A DNA stretch of 54,356 nucleotides from assembly GCA_013298625.1 (NCBI GenBank), contig JAAFIF010000070.1, forward strand, positions 1 through 54,356, written 5' to 3'. Numbering within the stretch: the stretch's first letter is position 1; every line of letters begins with the position of its first letter. This document shows, one piece after another, positions 31,618 through 41,024 of this stretch. The translations under genes and the position numbers were made by a program. The notes under the pieces are model-generated. The model searched no databases and had not been told where the DNA came from. It was given only the letters and a program-made list of their open reading frames with translations. Source of the stretch: Myxococcales bacterium. Its GTDB lineage: Bacteria; Myxococcota_A; Polyangia; Polyangiales; Ga0077539.

Positions 31618-33174
31618 ATGACTGCATCGGTCTCCTACCTCTCGCTCGCATGTTTCGCCGCGCTCGCGGCGTGCAGAGCCGCGCCTGTGCCGACCGACGC
31701 TGCCACGGACGCCGCAGACGTTGCGTCGTCCACGCACGACGCGCACGACGCCCGCGACGCGCAGGGACAGCTCGAGGACAGCGACGCGAGCGACGACGCG
31801 CCCGCTGCGGACGCTGCAGACGTCACCGCGCTGCCGTGCGATGGCGCCTGTGACGCCGGATCGGACTGCGTCGCCGATGCGTGCGTCCTGCGCGAGTGGG
31901 CGCAGCCGATCGACCCTGCGATGATCGACGGAGTGGTCGAGACCACCGACGCCGCGATGCTCGTCGTCGGTCGCGTCACGGCGGGCCCGTTTCGGCATGG
32001 ACCGGTCACGTTGCCGCGCGCAGCGCCGGGCTTCACCAACGTGTTCGTCGCGCGCTGGAGTCGCGGCGGCAGAACGGAGGCCGCGAGCGTGATCGTGACC
32101 GCCGTCGGCGCGCCGACGGTGCGTGTGGCGCCCTGGTCCGACGGCGGAGCGCTCGTGGCGTTCGACCTCGACGGACCGGCGACGTTCGGCGCGGTCACGC
32201 TCACGCCCGTCGGTGCGCGCGACGTCGTCGTGCTGAAGTTGGATCGATCGCTGGCCGTCACTGCGGCGCTGCAGCTCGGCGGCGACGGAGCCCAGTCGCT
32301 GACCAACCTCGTCGCGCGCGCAGAGACCGCAGTGCTCTCGCTCACGACAAACGTCGCCACGACGCTCGCGACGACGCCCGTGCCTGAAGGCAGCGCGCTG
32401 GTCACGATCGACGCCGCGCTCACAGCCACGCGCGTGCGTGGGTTCGCCGCCCGCTCCGCCAGCGGATCGGCCCGCGTCGGAGCGCGAGCCATCGACAGCC
32501 GCGGCAACGTGTCCTGCGCCGCGTCGCTCGACGGAACCTACGATTTCGGCAACGGCGCGCTCACCGCTCCGACGCCCTCCGTCGCGTGGCTGCTGCTCGA
32601 TCCCGCGCTCGAGACGCGCGGGTCCTCGGCGCTAACGCACTCGTGCGCGGCGGGCAGCGCCGTGCGCGACCTCGCGATCGCGGCGCTCGAGACCGACGCT
32701 GTCGCGATCACCCTCGCCCCGTGGTGCGCAACCCAGCTCGGACCCAACGCGCTCGCGCACCGCGGACTGCAGGACGTTCACGGCTACTTCGCTTCGAGCG
32801 ACAGAACAGCGCTCGGCGCGCGATCGCTCTCGGGCGCAGGCGTCGATCAGTCCGCTGGCGCCATCGCCACCCGCGGCGGCGCGCTGTTCGCGGTGAGCGT
32901 CGACGGCGCGCGGGGCGCAGACTTCGGCGGCGGCACGGTCACAGCGCCGCTGCGCGCGTTGGTCCTCGTTCGCACGAGCGAGACCAGCGCGTACCTCGGG
33001 CACCGAGTCATCAACGACCGCGGATCGACGCAGGTGCTCTACGCGGCTTCGGCGTCGAGCGACGCTGTCCTGCTCGTGCTGAGCACGGACGTCAGCGACA
33101 CGATCCTCGGCACGAGCGTCTCTGTCGCGGGTGAGTTCGGACGCACCGTCGTCGCTCGCGCCGCCGCGCGATGA
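31618..33174 (+). CDS. Lipoprotein of unknown function
   Basis: The ATG at 31618 starts a lipoprotein signal peptide (MTASVSYLSLACFAALAAC). The 518-residue product continues with a 60-residue Asp/Ala/His linker and a small cysteine cluster (CDGACDAGSDCVADACVL, about 80-97). The rest is repeated beta motifs such as VFVARWSRGGRTE, VVVLKLDRSLAVT and GALFAVSVDGARG, suggesting a propeller of the SBBP or cell-surface type. Close relatives of this style are abundant in Myxococcota. Located 35 bp after the preceding gene. Confidence 0.8.
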   Translation: MTASVSYLSLACFAALAACRAAPVPTDAATDAADVASSTHDAHDARDAQGQLEDSDASDDAPAADAADVTALPCDGACDAGSDCVADACVLREWAQPIDPAMIDGVVETTDAAMLVVGRVTAGPFRHGPVTLPRAAPGFTNVFVARWSRGGRTEAASVIVTAVGAPTVRVAPWSDGGALVAFDLDGPATFGAVTLTPVGARDVVVLKLDRSLAVTAALQLGGDGAQSLTNLVARAETAVLSLTTNVATTLATTPVPEGSALVTIDAALTATRVRGFAARSASGSARVGARAIDSRGNVSCAASLDGTYDFGNGALTAPTPSVAWLLLDPALETRGSSALTHSCAAGSAVRDLAIAALETDAVAITLAPWCATQLGPNALAHRGLQDVHGYFASSDRTALGARSLSGAGVDQSAGAIATRGGALFAVSVDGARGADFGGGTVTAPLRALVLVRTSETSAYLGHRVINDRGSTQVLYAASASSDAVLLVLSTDVSDTILGTSVSVAGEFGRTVVARAAAR

Positions 33175-33374
33175 CGAACGATGCCGCGCCCGCGACGGCC
33201 GTCGCCGATGACCAGAGCGGGTCAGCGCGGTTGCAATCCAATCAAGCCACTGCCACGCACTGAAAAACCGACGAACACCGTCGCGGTCGTGCTGTAGAGC
33301 GCGGCGCGCGCGCGGTTTCTCTCGCCGCGCAACTGGTGGCGCGGCGCGCGTTCGTCTACCACCGACGTCTTCCC

Positions 33375-34352
33375 ATGAAGCCACGATCGCAATTCGCTCT
33401 CTCGTTGGTCGCGCTCACGTCACTCTCTGCGTGCGCCGCCGGAGGGACCTCGAGCAGCGCGGCTGTCCGCGCGGCGACAGCGACCGTCGGCGTGGCGACG
33501 AGCCCCTCCGTCGACGCCAGCGCCGTCGCGTCCGACGCAGCCACCGATGCACGCGACGCCGCACCCTCGCCGCAAGCGTTCTCGATCTTTGGCGCGCCCC
33601 TCGCTGAGGGCGTCGGGCAGATCATCGCCGGCAGCCGCGGCGCGACGGTCACGCTGACGCCCGAGCAGTCGGGCGTCGCGCCGATCGAGCTGCGCGATGG
33701 TGAGCGCGTGCGCTACCTCGACGACGACGCGCAGATGGGCGTGGATCGCGGCACCGCCCGAATCGAAGCGCGAGGCGTCGAGGGGCGCGTCCCCAACGGC
33801 GCGGTGATCACCGAAGAGCGATTGCACCGATCGCCCGACGGACGATGGGCGGTCTTCTCGACCATCGAATCGTGCGGCGACTACTGCCACGCGGGGCTCG
33901 CGCTGCTGAGCGCGACCGAGCGCCGCGACCTGTGCGAACACGAGCTGTGCGCCGGCCCAGAGATCGTCGTCGCCTGGAGCGCCGATGGCCAGCGGCTCGC
34001 CGTCGGCTCGCACCAGCTCACGATCGTCTCGCTCGCGACGCAGGCGATTCGCAGGATCGAGCAGCGAAGCTCACCGGCGTTCTCGCGCGATGGTCGGCTG
34101 TTCGTCCGCGGGATCACCGAGGACGACGGCGTGTTCGAGGTCACCGACGCCGCCGAGCGCCGCGTGTACGGCGCGCGCGGCAGGGCGCGCGTGAGCACGG
34201 TCGACGTTCCGATCGGGCCGCCGACGGCCGTCGTGCTCGAGCAGGACGGCGCCGTGCTCTGCGCAGCGTTCGTGCGACGCACCGACGTTCGCTACGCGCG
34301 CGCCACGCTCGAAGGACGCTCTGTTGCAGGCTCCCGCCCATGCGCCCGCTGA
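33375..34352 (+). CDS. Lipoprotein with propeller-like repeats
   Basis: ATG 33375 gives 325 residues, signal peptide MKPRSQFALSLVALTSLSAC with lipobox LSAC. An Ala/Ser/Asp linker follows to about residue 75. The remainder includes strand motifs SPDGRWAVFSTIES, WSADGQRLAVGSHQ and FSRDGRLFVRGI, the SxDGR pattern of TolB/WD40-like propellers, plus CGDYCHAG with two cysteines. It is a likely envelope protein of unknown role. A 200-bp gap precedes it. Confidence 0.8.
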   Translation: MKPRSQFALSLVALTSLSACAAGGTSSSAAVRAATATVGVATSPSVDASAVASDAATDARDAAPSPQAFSIFGAPLAEGVGQIIAGSRGATVTLTPEQSGVAPIELRDGERVRYLDDDAQMGVDRGTARIEARGVEGRVPNGAVITEERLHRSPDGRWAVFSTIESCGDYCHAGLALLSATERRDLCEHELCAGPEIVVAWSADGQRLAVGSHQLTIVSLATQAIRRIEQRSSPAFSRDGRLFVRGITEDDGVFEVTDAAERRVYGARGRARVSTVDVPIGPPTAVVLEQDGAVLCAAFVRRTDVRYARATLEGRSVAGSRPCAR

Positions 34353-34398
34353 GCGCGCGCGCTGTAAGCAACGACAGCGTCGCGCCGTACCTCGCAGC

Positions 34399-34668
34399 AT
34401 GAACGAGACGCTCTTCACCTCCAGCGCCGCGGTTCGCTTCGTCGCAGCGCTCTCGCTCGTCAGCACGAGCGCTGCCCGCGGCTGCACGCTCGGCGCGCGG
34501 CCGATCTGCTACACCGAGCAAGACACGGTCGCGTCGATCGCGCCGCCGTGGCTCGACGCAGGAGAAGACGCCAGCGTCGCGCGACCTCCGCCGCGGATGC
34601 GCTGCCACTATCCGATCGGGGGACCGATGCAACCGCCAGAGCTCGCGCTGTTCGAGACTCGATGTTGA
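34399..34668 (+). CDS. Small secreted cysteine-containing protein
   Basis: This 89-residue frame starts at ATG 34399, 46 bp after the preceding lipoprotein gene. It has a hydrophobic N-terminus (about 9-27, AAVRFVAALSLVSTSAARGC) and four further conserved-looking features: Cys29, Cys37, Cys69 and a terminal Cys89. The even cysteine number fits disulphides outside the cytoplasm. No family recognised; the gene could be co-transcribed with 33375. Confidence 0.5.
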   Translation: MNETLFTSSAAVRFVAALSLVSTSAARGCTLGARPICYTEQDTVASIAPPWLDAGEDASVARPPPRMRCHYPIGGPMQPPELALFETRC

Positions 34669-34672
34669 AACT

Positions 34673-34692
34673 CGATTTCACCTGAGAAATCG
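34673..34692 (+). terminator. Hairpin after the 34399 gene
   Basis: CGATTTC pairs perfectly with GAAATCG over the loop ACCTGA, starting four bases after the stop codon at 34668 and before the next start at 34783. There is no clear T-run on the plus strand. Confidence 0.45.
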
Positions 34693-34782
34693 CGCCCCAA
34701 TTGCAGCTTCGCAACTGACTCCGACGTGCGGCCGTGGGACCACTGAGGCCTACGCACCTCAACCCGTACGGAGTCTTCGTTC

Positions 34783-35400
34783 ATGAACACTGCACGCTTT
34801 GCCACTGCGATCGCGCTCTGCGCGGTCTTCGCCGGATGCGGCGCGACCTCGATGCCCGGCGACGACGCCGCGACGGGCAACGACAGCGCCGTCGTCAATG
34901 ACAGCGCCGTCGCCAACGACAGCGCCACGGGCAACGACGCAGCGGCCGCCGACGGCGCCGTGACCGACCCCTTCGCCGCTCCTCCCGGCTGCACGAGCGG
35001 AACGATGTGGACCCGCGGCAACCGCGGCTCGGACGACATGAACCCCGGCCAGGCGTGCGTCGCCTGCCACAACATCTCGCGCGGCGCCCCGCGCTTCAGC
35101 ATCGCCGGCACCGTCTATCGCACCGGTCACGAGCCGGACAACTGCAACGGCGGCGGCAGCACCGGCGGCGCGGCGATGGTCGAGATCACCGACGCGATGG
35201 GCCAGGTGCTCATGCTTCCGGTCAGCAATTTCTCAGGCAATTTCGCGTCCGAGATCGCCATCACGCCGCCGTACCGCGCGCGCGTGGTCGTCAACGGCGT
35301 CGCGCGCGTGATGAACTCGCCGCAGACCAACGGCGACTGCAACGTCTGTCACACGCAAGCGGGCACCATGGGCGCGCCCGGCCGCATCGCCCTGCCCTGA
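34783..35400 (+). CDS. Lipoprotein with two CXXCH haem-binding motifs
   Basis: This 205-residue lipoprotein (MNTARFATAIALCAVFAGC, lipobox FAGC) has an Asn/Asp/Ala linker made of NDSAV-type repeats, then CVACH at 92-96 and CNVCH at 186-190. Between them lies a beta-sandwich-like section (FSIAGTVYRTGHEPDNC, MVEITDAMGQVLMLPVSNF). Both CXXCH motifs would bind c-type haem covalently, implying a surface cytochrome; a distal ligand is not obvious. Alternatively the motifs bind another metal. It converges on the SMI1/KNR4 gene with 5 bp between stops. Confidence 0.8.
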   Translation: MNTARFATAIALCAVFAGCGATSMPGDDAATGNDSAVVNDSAVANDSATGNDAAAADGAVTDPFAAPPGCTSGTMWTRGNRGSDDMNPGQACVACHNISRGAPRFSIAGTVYRTGHEPDNCNGGGSTGGAAMVEITDAMGQVLMLPVSNFSGNFASEIAITPPYRARVVVNGVARVMNSPQTNGDCNVCHTQAGTMGAPGRIALP

Positions 35401-35405
35401 GCGGG

Positions 35406-36119
35406 CTACTCGAACAGCTCTGGCCACAGCGCGAAGTCATCGATCGTGCGCTCGTGGCCGCGCTCGTACGGGGGCCGCCATTGCTCGTCGAGCTCGAGCT
35501 CGCGCAAGAGGTAGTCCTCGACGCTCGCGCCGTACACGACGATGTCGCTGCGGTCGATGATCGAGAGCACCACGGCGGTGTCCGTCGCCTCGTCCATGAT
35601 CATGTACCGATGCGCGAACATCGGCCACGCAGGCGACGCCCGAGTCAGCCAGCGACGAATCGCGGCCAACCTCGGCTCGCGCGCGCCGGGGTCCTCTCCC
35701 CACGTCGCAGCCCACTCGCACGGAGAGCCGGGCTCGTCCGCGTCCTCGGGCCACAAGAGCGCCGGAAGCCCTTCGAGCCGCGCGCGGATCAGCGCGTCGT
35801 CCCGCCGCGGATCGAGCCACCCCGGCTCGGGCGAGACCGTGCGTCGATCACCATCGCGATAGCCGACGAAGCGCATCGGGCTCGTCCCGCCGAGCTCGCG
35901 CAGCATCGAGCGATACGCGCTGGGAAACCGCAGTCCATACCGCTGCTCGACCGCAGCGATCTCGCCGTCCGAGAGCCCGCCGGTCCACGCAGTGCTTCGC
36001 GACGGCACGATCCCGAGCACGCCCGCGTCGAGCCAGCTCGCGTCGTCGCCGAGCTGAGACCACTTTCGCTCGGAGTGCGAGCGCACCCACCAAAAGAATG
36101 TGTCGTCCGTCGAGGGCAT
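35406..36119 (-). CDS. SMI1/KNR4 (SUKH) family protein
   Basis: From ATG 36119 the product has 237 residues. The SUKH signature is at about 48-90: LSDGEIAAVEQRYGLRFPSA, YRSMLRELGG, with the family's usual E.E...G..LP..Y..FL...GG pattern, and continues to the C-terminus with a hydrophobic strand region VVLSIIDRSDIVVYG. SUKH proteins are often immunity proteins against secreted nuclease toxins, but no toxin gene is adjacent, so a housekeeping or cryptic role is equally possible. Confidence 0.8.
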   Translation of the reverse strand: MPSTDDTFFWWVRSHSERKWSQLGDDASWLDAGVLGIVPSRSTAWTGGLSDGEIAAVEQRYGLRFPSAYRSMLRELGGTSPMRFVGYRDGDRRTVSPEPGWLDPRRDDALIRARLEGLPALLWPEDADEPGSPCEWAATWGEDPGAREPRLAAIRRWLTRASPAWPMFAHRYMIMDEATDTAVVLSIIDRSDIVVYGASVEDYLLRELELDEQWRPPYERGHERTIDDFALWPELFE

Positions 36120-36223
36120 CGAGCGCCGCCAGCGTACGCGTCGCTGTAAGTTCTGTCGCGGAGACACGTACCGTCCGCGCGCCGCGGTCGGCGCGATCGA
36201 CTTTGTCAGGAGTGACTCGACCC

Positions 36224-39200
36224 ATGATCCGTAGAACGCTTTGCTGGCTGCCCGCCGCAGCGCTGCTCGCAGGGTGCCCCGAAGCACCACCTCCTCCGCC
36301 GCAGGACAGCGGCGTGATCGCGCTCGATGACGCGAGTGGCGACGACGGCGCGAGCGTGGAGGACAACGTTCAGCCTCCGATCGACACCGGCGTGGGCGAG
36401 TGTCGCGCAGGACAGCGGCGCTCTTGCTACGACGGCCCTGCGGGGACCGCGGCGGTCGGGCGCTGCACCGCAGGCGCGCAAACGTGCGGAGCGAACCTGC
36501 GTTGGGGCTCGTGCTTCGGCTCGATCACTCCTGCAGCCAGCGAGACCTGCGGCAACAGCGTCGACGACAACTGTGACGGCGCCACGGACGAGGGCTGCGG
36601 CGTGTGCACCGTCGGTCAGACGCGCAGCTGCTACTCGGGCGCGATGGGCACGCAGGGCGTGGGCGTCTGTCGCGCGGGCACGCAGACCTGCGACGCCACT
36701 GGAAATTGGCCCGCGAACTGCGCAGGAGAGGTGCTCCCTGCCGCCGCCGAGACGTGCGCGAACACGACCGACGACGACTGCGACGGGATGGCCGACGAGG
36801 GCTGCGGCGTGTGCACCACGGGCATGAGCCGCGCGTGCTACAGCGGCGCGATGGGGACGCAGGGCGTCGGTCGATGCCGCGCGGGCACGCAGAGCTGCGA
36901 CGCCACAGGAAACTGGCCCGCAGCGTGCGAAGGCGAGGTCGTCGCCGACGCGAGCGAGCGCTGCGGCAACGGCGAGGACGACGACTGCGACGGGATGATC
37001 GACGAGGGCTGCGGCGTGTGCGCGACGGGCGCGACGCGCAGCTGCTACACGGGCGCGATGGGCACGCAGGGCGTTGGCGTGTGCCGCGCGGGCACGCAGA
37101 CCTGCGACGCCACTGGAAATTGGCCGGCGGCGTGCGTGGGCGAAGTGCTCCCGATGGGCGCCGAAGCGTGCGGCAACGGCGTCGATGACAACTGCAACGG
37201 CAGCGCAGAAGAGGGCTGTGGAGCGTGCGCTCCGGGCGCGACGCGCAGCTGCTACACGGGCGCAGCGGGCACGCAGGGCGTAGGCGCGTGCCGCGCAGGG
37301 ACACAAACCTGCGACGCCACCCGCAACTGGCCCGCTGCGTGCGCGGGAGAAGTGCGCCCCGCCGCGAGCGAGACGTGCGGCAACGGCGTCGACGACAACT
37401 GCAGCGGGGCCATCGACGAGGGCTGCGCGACGCTCGCGTCGAACATGGCGTCGAACTGGAACCACACGTGCGCAGTGCGCTCGGACACCGGCGTCTCGTG
37501 CTGGGGGCAGAACAGCAGCGGGCAGCTCGGCGACGGGACCAGCGCGGATCGATACGCACCTGTGCGCGTCGCGGGGCTGAGCGGCGTCACGCGCGTCGGC
37601 GTGGGCAGCAATCACTCGTGCGCGCTCAAGTCCGACGGGACCGTGTGGTGCTGGGGCTCGAACACGTACGGGCAAATCGGTGATGGGACGACGACGTCGC
37701 GCCCGGCTCCGACGCGCGTCTCGGGCATCACCGGCGCGACGGCGATCGGCGTGGGGTTTGCGCACGGATGCGCGGCGATCGCGGGCGGCGCTGTGCGCTG
37801 CTGGGGCCGCAACAACACCGGGCAGCTCGGCGACGGGAGCACCACCGATCGGCTCGCTCCCGTCGCGATCGCAGGGCTCTCGACGGTGGTCGAGCTCGTC
37901 GCGCACGGGGTCACATCGGGCAGCACGACCTGCGCGCGCTGCGCGGACGGCAGCGCGCTGTGCTGGGGCTACAACGCCGACGGGCAGCTCGGCGACGGGA
38001 CCGTGACCAACCGCGGGACGCCCGCGGTGGTGAGCGGACTAACGATGGTCGCGTCGCTCGCGCTCGGGACACGCACGGCGTGCGCTGTGCGCGCGGACAA
38101 CTCGCTGTGGTGCTGGGGTTCGAACGGGCTCGGGCCGTACGGCAACGGCACGAGCACGAGCTCGCGCACGCCCGTCCTCGTCGCGGGAATGACTGGAATT
38201 GTCCAAGTGAAGCTCGGCTCGGGCCACGGCTGCGGCGTGTTCACGGACGGGGCCGTGCGCTGCTGGGGCGCCAATGGCAACGGGCAGCTCGGCGACGGGC
38301 TCGTCGCGACGGCGCGGCAGACGCCTGCGCCCGTGGCTCCTGCGATCACGGACGGGGTCGAGGTCGCGCTCGGCTACTACCACTCGTGCGCGCGGCGACG
38401 GGACGGCAGCGTTCGTTGCTGGGGCGAGCATGGGCAAGGACAGACGGGTGACGGCGTCTCGACGTCGGTCGCGGCGCCGACGCTCGTGCCTGGGATCACC
38501 ACGGCCGTCGAGCTGCGCGCAGGAGGCCAGACGACGTGCGTCCGGCTCGCGGACAACACCGCGCGCTGCTGGGGAAGCAACAGCGGAGGCGCCGTCGGCG
38601 ACGGCTCGACGGACACGTTTGTGACGAGCCCGCGCGCAGTGATGGGCCTCTCGGGCGCCTCGCAGCTAGCGGTCGGCGACGGGCACACGTGCGCGCGCGT
38701 CGGCGGCGCGGTGCGCTGCTGGGGGACCAATTTCTTCGGCGAAATCGGCGACGGAACGACGACGTCGCGCAGGACTCCGACGCCCGTGCTCTCGATCACC
38801 AACGCCACGCACGTCTCGCTCGGCGCTGGCCACGGGTGCGCACGCCTCGCCGACAACACCGTCCGTTGCTGGGGCTACAACGCGAGCGGCCAGATCGGCG
38901 ACGGCACGAGCGGCACCAACCGATCGAGCCCGACGCCGGTGACCTCGCTGACGACCGCAGCGACCGTGGGCGTCGGCGCGTACCACTCGTGCGCGATCGA
39001 CACCGGCGGAGCAGCCCGCTGCTGGGGCTCGGGCACGAGCGGGCAGCTCGGCAACGGAACCACCGTTAACAGCAGCACCGCGGTGATCGTGAGCGGGCTG
39101 ACCGCGGGCGCGCAGATCAGCGGCGGCTCTGGGTTCACCTGCGCGCGCACCGGCGTCGATGCGCTTCGCTGCTGGGGGACGAACTTCTCGGGACAGCTCG

Positions 39201-39547
39201 GCGACGGGACGAGCAGCACGCGCACGACGCCCACGCTCGTGACGGGCGTCTCGGCGACGACCTTCGCGACGGGCCAAGACTTCGTCCTCGCGCGAGCGAG
39301 CGACGGGACCGTGCGCGCGTGGGGTGGCAACTATTACGGACAGCAAGCGGACGGGACCAACGCCTCGCGCCGCACGCCCACGACCATCATGGGCTTGAGC
39401 TCTGTGATCGACGTCGCCGCAGGCTTCGGCCACGCGTGCGTTCTTCACAGCAACGGAACGGTCCGCTGCTGGGGCTCGAACTACTACGGCCAGGTCGGCA
39501 ACGGTCAATACGGCCTGCGCACGGCGCCAGTGCCGGTCGTGCTGTAA
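36224..39547 (+). CDS. RCC1-repeat lipoprotein with MopE-like modules
   Basis: ATG 36224 (AGGAG upstream) starts a lipoprotein signal peptide (MIRRTLCWLPAAALLAGC). The 1107-residue product has five cysteine-rich units of about 68 residues resembling MopE-type repeats, each ending DDDCDGMADEGCG or similar. From about residue 405 there are fourteen RCC1 blades, each with a C...CWG.N..GQLGDGT pattern, enough for two seven-bladed propellers. Thirteen blades carry a cysteine pair; blade 13 (DFVLARASDGTVRAWGGN) has lost both. Likely a surface binding protein. It is divergent from the SMI1 gene and precedes the 39578 gene by 30 bp. Confidence 0.88.
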   Translation: MIRRTLCWLPAAALLAGCPEAPPPPPQDSGVIALDDASGDDGASVEDNVQPPIDTGVGECRAGQRRSCYDGPAGTAAVGRCTAGAQTCGANLRWGSCFGSITPAASETCGNSVDDNCDGATDEGCGVCTVGQTRSCYSGAMGTQGVGVCRAGTQTCDATGNWPANCAGEVLPAAAETCANTTDDDCDGMADEGCGVCTTGMSRACYSGAMGTQGVGRCRAGTQSCDATGNWPAACEGEVVADASERCGNGEDDDCDGMIDEGCGVCATGATRSCYTGAMGTQGVGVCRAGTQTCDATGNWPAACVGEVLPMGAEACGNGVDDNCNGSAEEGCGACAPGATRSCYTGAAGTQGVGACRAGTQTCDATRNWPAACAGEVRPAASETCGNGVDDNCSGAIDEGCATLASNMASNWNHTCAVRSDTGVSCWGQNSSGQLGDGTSADRYAPVRVAGLSGVTRVGVGSNHSCALKSDGTVWCWGSNTYGQIGDGTTTSRPAPTRVSGITGATAIGVGFAHGCAAIAGGAVRCWGRNNTGQLGDGSTTDRLAPVAIAGLSTVVELVAHGVTSGSTTCARCADGSALCWGYNADGQLGDGTVTNRGTPAVVSGLTMVASLALGTRTACAVRADNSLWCWGSNGLGPYGNGTSTSSRTPVLVAGMTGIVQVKLGSGHGCGVFTDGAVRCWGANGNGQLGDGLVATARQTPAPVAPAITDGVEVALGYYHSCARRRDGSVRCWGEHGQGQTGDGVSTSVAAPTLVPGITTAVELRAGGQTTCVRLADNTARCWGSNSGGAVGDGSTDTFVTSPRAVMGLSGASQLAVGDGHTCARVGGAVRCWGTNFFGEIGDGTTTSRRTPTPVLSITNATHVSLGAGHGCARLADNTVRCWGYNASGQIGDGTSGTNRSSPTPVTSLTTAATVGVGAYHSCAIDTGGAARCWGSGTSGQLGNGTTVNSSTAVIVSGLTAGAQISGGSGFTCARTGVDALRCWGTNFSGQLGDGTSSTRTTPTLVTGVSATTFATGQDFVLARASDGTVRAWGGNYYGQQADGTNASRRTPTTIMGLSSVIDVAAGFGHACVLHSNGTVRCWGSNYYGQVGNGQYGLRTAPVPVVL

Positions 39548-39577
39548 CCGCACGCGCAGAGCGGTACGCTCGCGACC

Positions 39578-40579
39578 GTGAGCCAACGAGCAGCAATCGA
39601 AGCGTTTTGGCAGTGGTGGCCGACGGTCGCCGATGACATCGCGAAGAGCTTCACGAGCGGCGGACTGTCGCAAGCGCACATCGCAGCGATGAGCGAGCAC
39701 GTGAGCGCGATCGACGACCGACTCGACTGGGAGTTCGGCCCAGGACAAAAGAGCGCGCACCACCTGTGCCTCTCGAGCAAGGGCGACCCCGTCCTGCGCG
39801 TCATCGTCGAGCGATGGAAGCGCTCTGCGCCCCCGAGCGACGGGACGTGGGAGTTCTACGGCGCGAGGCAAGCGAGTCCGCGAGGCGGTTTGCAGCTCAA
39901 GATCGGCGAGTTCGACCTCGCGCTCGACGACGTTCGCTTCGGCCTCGAAGAGGACGCGGGCCGCGAGCGGCTGCACCTCACCGTCGATCACCCCCTGTTC
40001 GCGCAGATCGACGACGACGAGCTCAAGCACAGGATCGCGTTCATCGCGCTCGACAACACGCTGGGCGAAGACGACGTCGAGCGCTGGGTCGGCGCGATCG
40101 AGCTCGCCAAGAGCGCCCTTCGCGAGCCCGTCGCGCTCGACGGACTTCGCGCGCGCGTCGGCCGCTTCGCGCAGAAGGCGACCGGCGATCGCTGGTCGTT
40201 GCTCAAGGGGATGTTCGACGGCGCGCCGCTGTTCGTGCTGCTCAACACCGCGATCAAGCGCATCGACCACCTGCTGCTCGACACGCACGTGACCGTGACC
40301 GTCACCCTCGCCGACCCGACTGCGGATGGCCTCACCACCAACGACGAAGCCGCGGTGCTCGACGCGATGGAGGACGCCCTCACCGAGCGCCTCGGCGCCG
40401 ACGCGCTCTTCGTCGCGCGCGAGACCACGCGAGGCCTGCGCGTCCTGCACTTTCACGTGATGGAAGGCGGCCCCACCGCGGCGATCTTCGCCCGCTGGCG
40501 CGAGCAGAACAGCGGCTACGCGATCGAGGTCGCGGTCGAGCACGACCCGCGCTGGCAGATCCTCGGCCGCTGGCTCTGA
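39578..40579 (+). CDS. Cytoplasmic protein with DUF695/RraB-like C-terminus
   Basis: The GTG at 39578 encodes 333 residues without signal peptide. The second half resembles DUF695 proteins: MFDGAPLFVLLNTAIKRIDH, then LTTNDEAAVLDAMEDALTER, and LFVARETTRGLRVLHFHV followed by DPRWQIL. DUF695 is related to RraB, a regulator of ribonuclease activity; the biochemical role here is unknown. The N-terminal 180 residues are helical and charged. Only 4 bp separate its stop from the convergent 40584 gene. Confidence 0.7.
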   Translation: MSQRAAIEAFWQWWPTVADDIAKSFTSGGLSQAHIAAMSEHVSAIDDRLDWEFGPGQKSAHHLCLSSKGDPVLRVIVERWKRSAPPSDGTWEFYGARQASPRGGLQLKIGEFDLALDDVRFGLEEDAGRERLHLTVDHPLFAQIDDDELKHRIAFIALDNTLGEDDVERWVGAIELAKSALREPVALDGLRARVGRFAQKATGDRWSLLKGMFDGAPLFVLLNTAIKRIDHLLLDTHVTVTVTLADPTADGLTTNDEAAVLDAMEDALTERLGADALFVARETTRGLRVLHFHVMEGGPTAAIFARWREQNSGYAIEVAVEHDPRWQILGRWL

Positions 40580-40583
40580 GCGC

Positions 40584-41024
40584 TTACGCTTCGAGCTCGG
40601 GAGGCGGCAGCGGCCCGACGCCGACGAATTGATACGGCCCGCAGTGCCACTGCGCCGGCGCCTCGCGGTTCGACCGCGCCTCGTCGCCGAGCAAGCAATG
40701 GCAAGACGTCCCCTGCATCGCGTGCTGTGGGTAGATGCAGTACTGACGGACTGCGCACCGAGCGCCCGCTCGCGGCTGCTCGATCGGGCACTGATCGCTG
40801 CGCAGCGTCGAGCCAGAGTCTTCGACCGCGATCACCGCGGGCTCGACGACGGTCGGGACGTCCTCGACCGCCACGGGCTCGGGCGCCTGCTGTACATCGA
40901 CGATCGGCGGCGGCGGTGGCGGAGGCTCTTCGCGACGCTGTGGCCGACACGCGCTCGCGGCGCAGGCGCTCAGGGCCAGCGCGCGAACGAAGCGCGTCCC
41001 GCGCAGATCGAGGGATGCGGGCAT
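40584..41024 (-). CDS. Small proline-rich lipoprotein
   Basis: ATG 41024 gives 146 residues. The signal peptide ends in lipobox ASAC, followed by REEPPPPPPP, a Val/Glu/Pro linker and a C-terminal region with six cysteines (QCPIEQPRAGARC, RQYCIYPQ, TSCHCLLGDEA, WHCGPYQF). The even cysteine count and small size suggest a compact disulphide domain held away from the membrane. Its start overlaps the stop of the upstream membrane-protein gene by one base (TGATG), so the two are translationally coupled. Confidence 0.75.
   Translation of the reverse strand: MPASLDLRGTRFVRALALSACAASACRPQRREEPPPPPPPIVDVQQAPEPVAVEDVPTVVEPAVIAVEDSGSTLRSDQCPIEQPRAGARCAVRQYCIYPQHAMQGTSCHCLLGDEARSNREAPAQWHCGPYQFVGVGPLPPPELEA

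Noticed and set aside
35406..36119. SMI1/KNR4 protein as an immunity gene of a toxin system
   Set aside because: No toxin-like gene, secretion-linked repeat or polymorphic-toxin domain lies adjacent; neighbours are lipoproteins. The family assignment is kept but the immunity role is not claimed.
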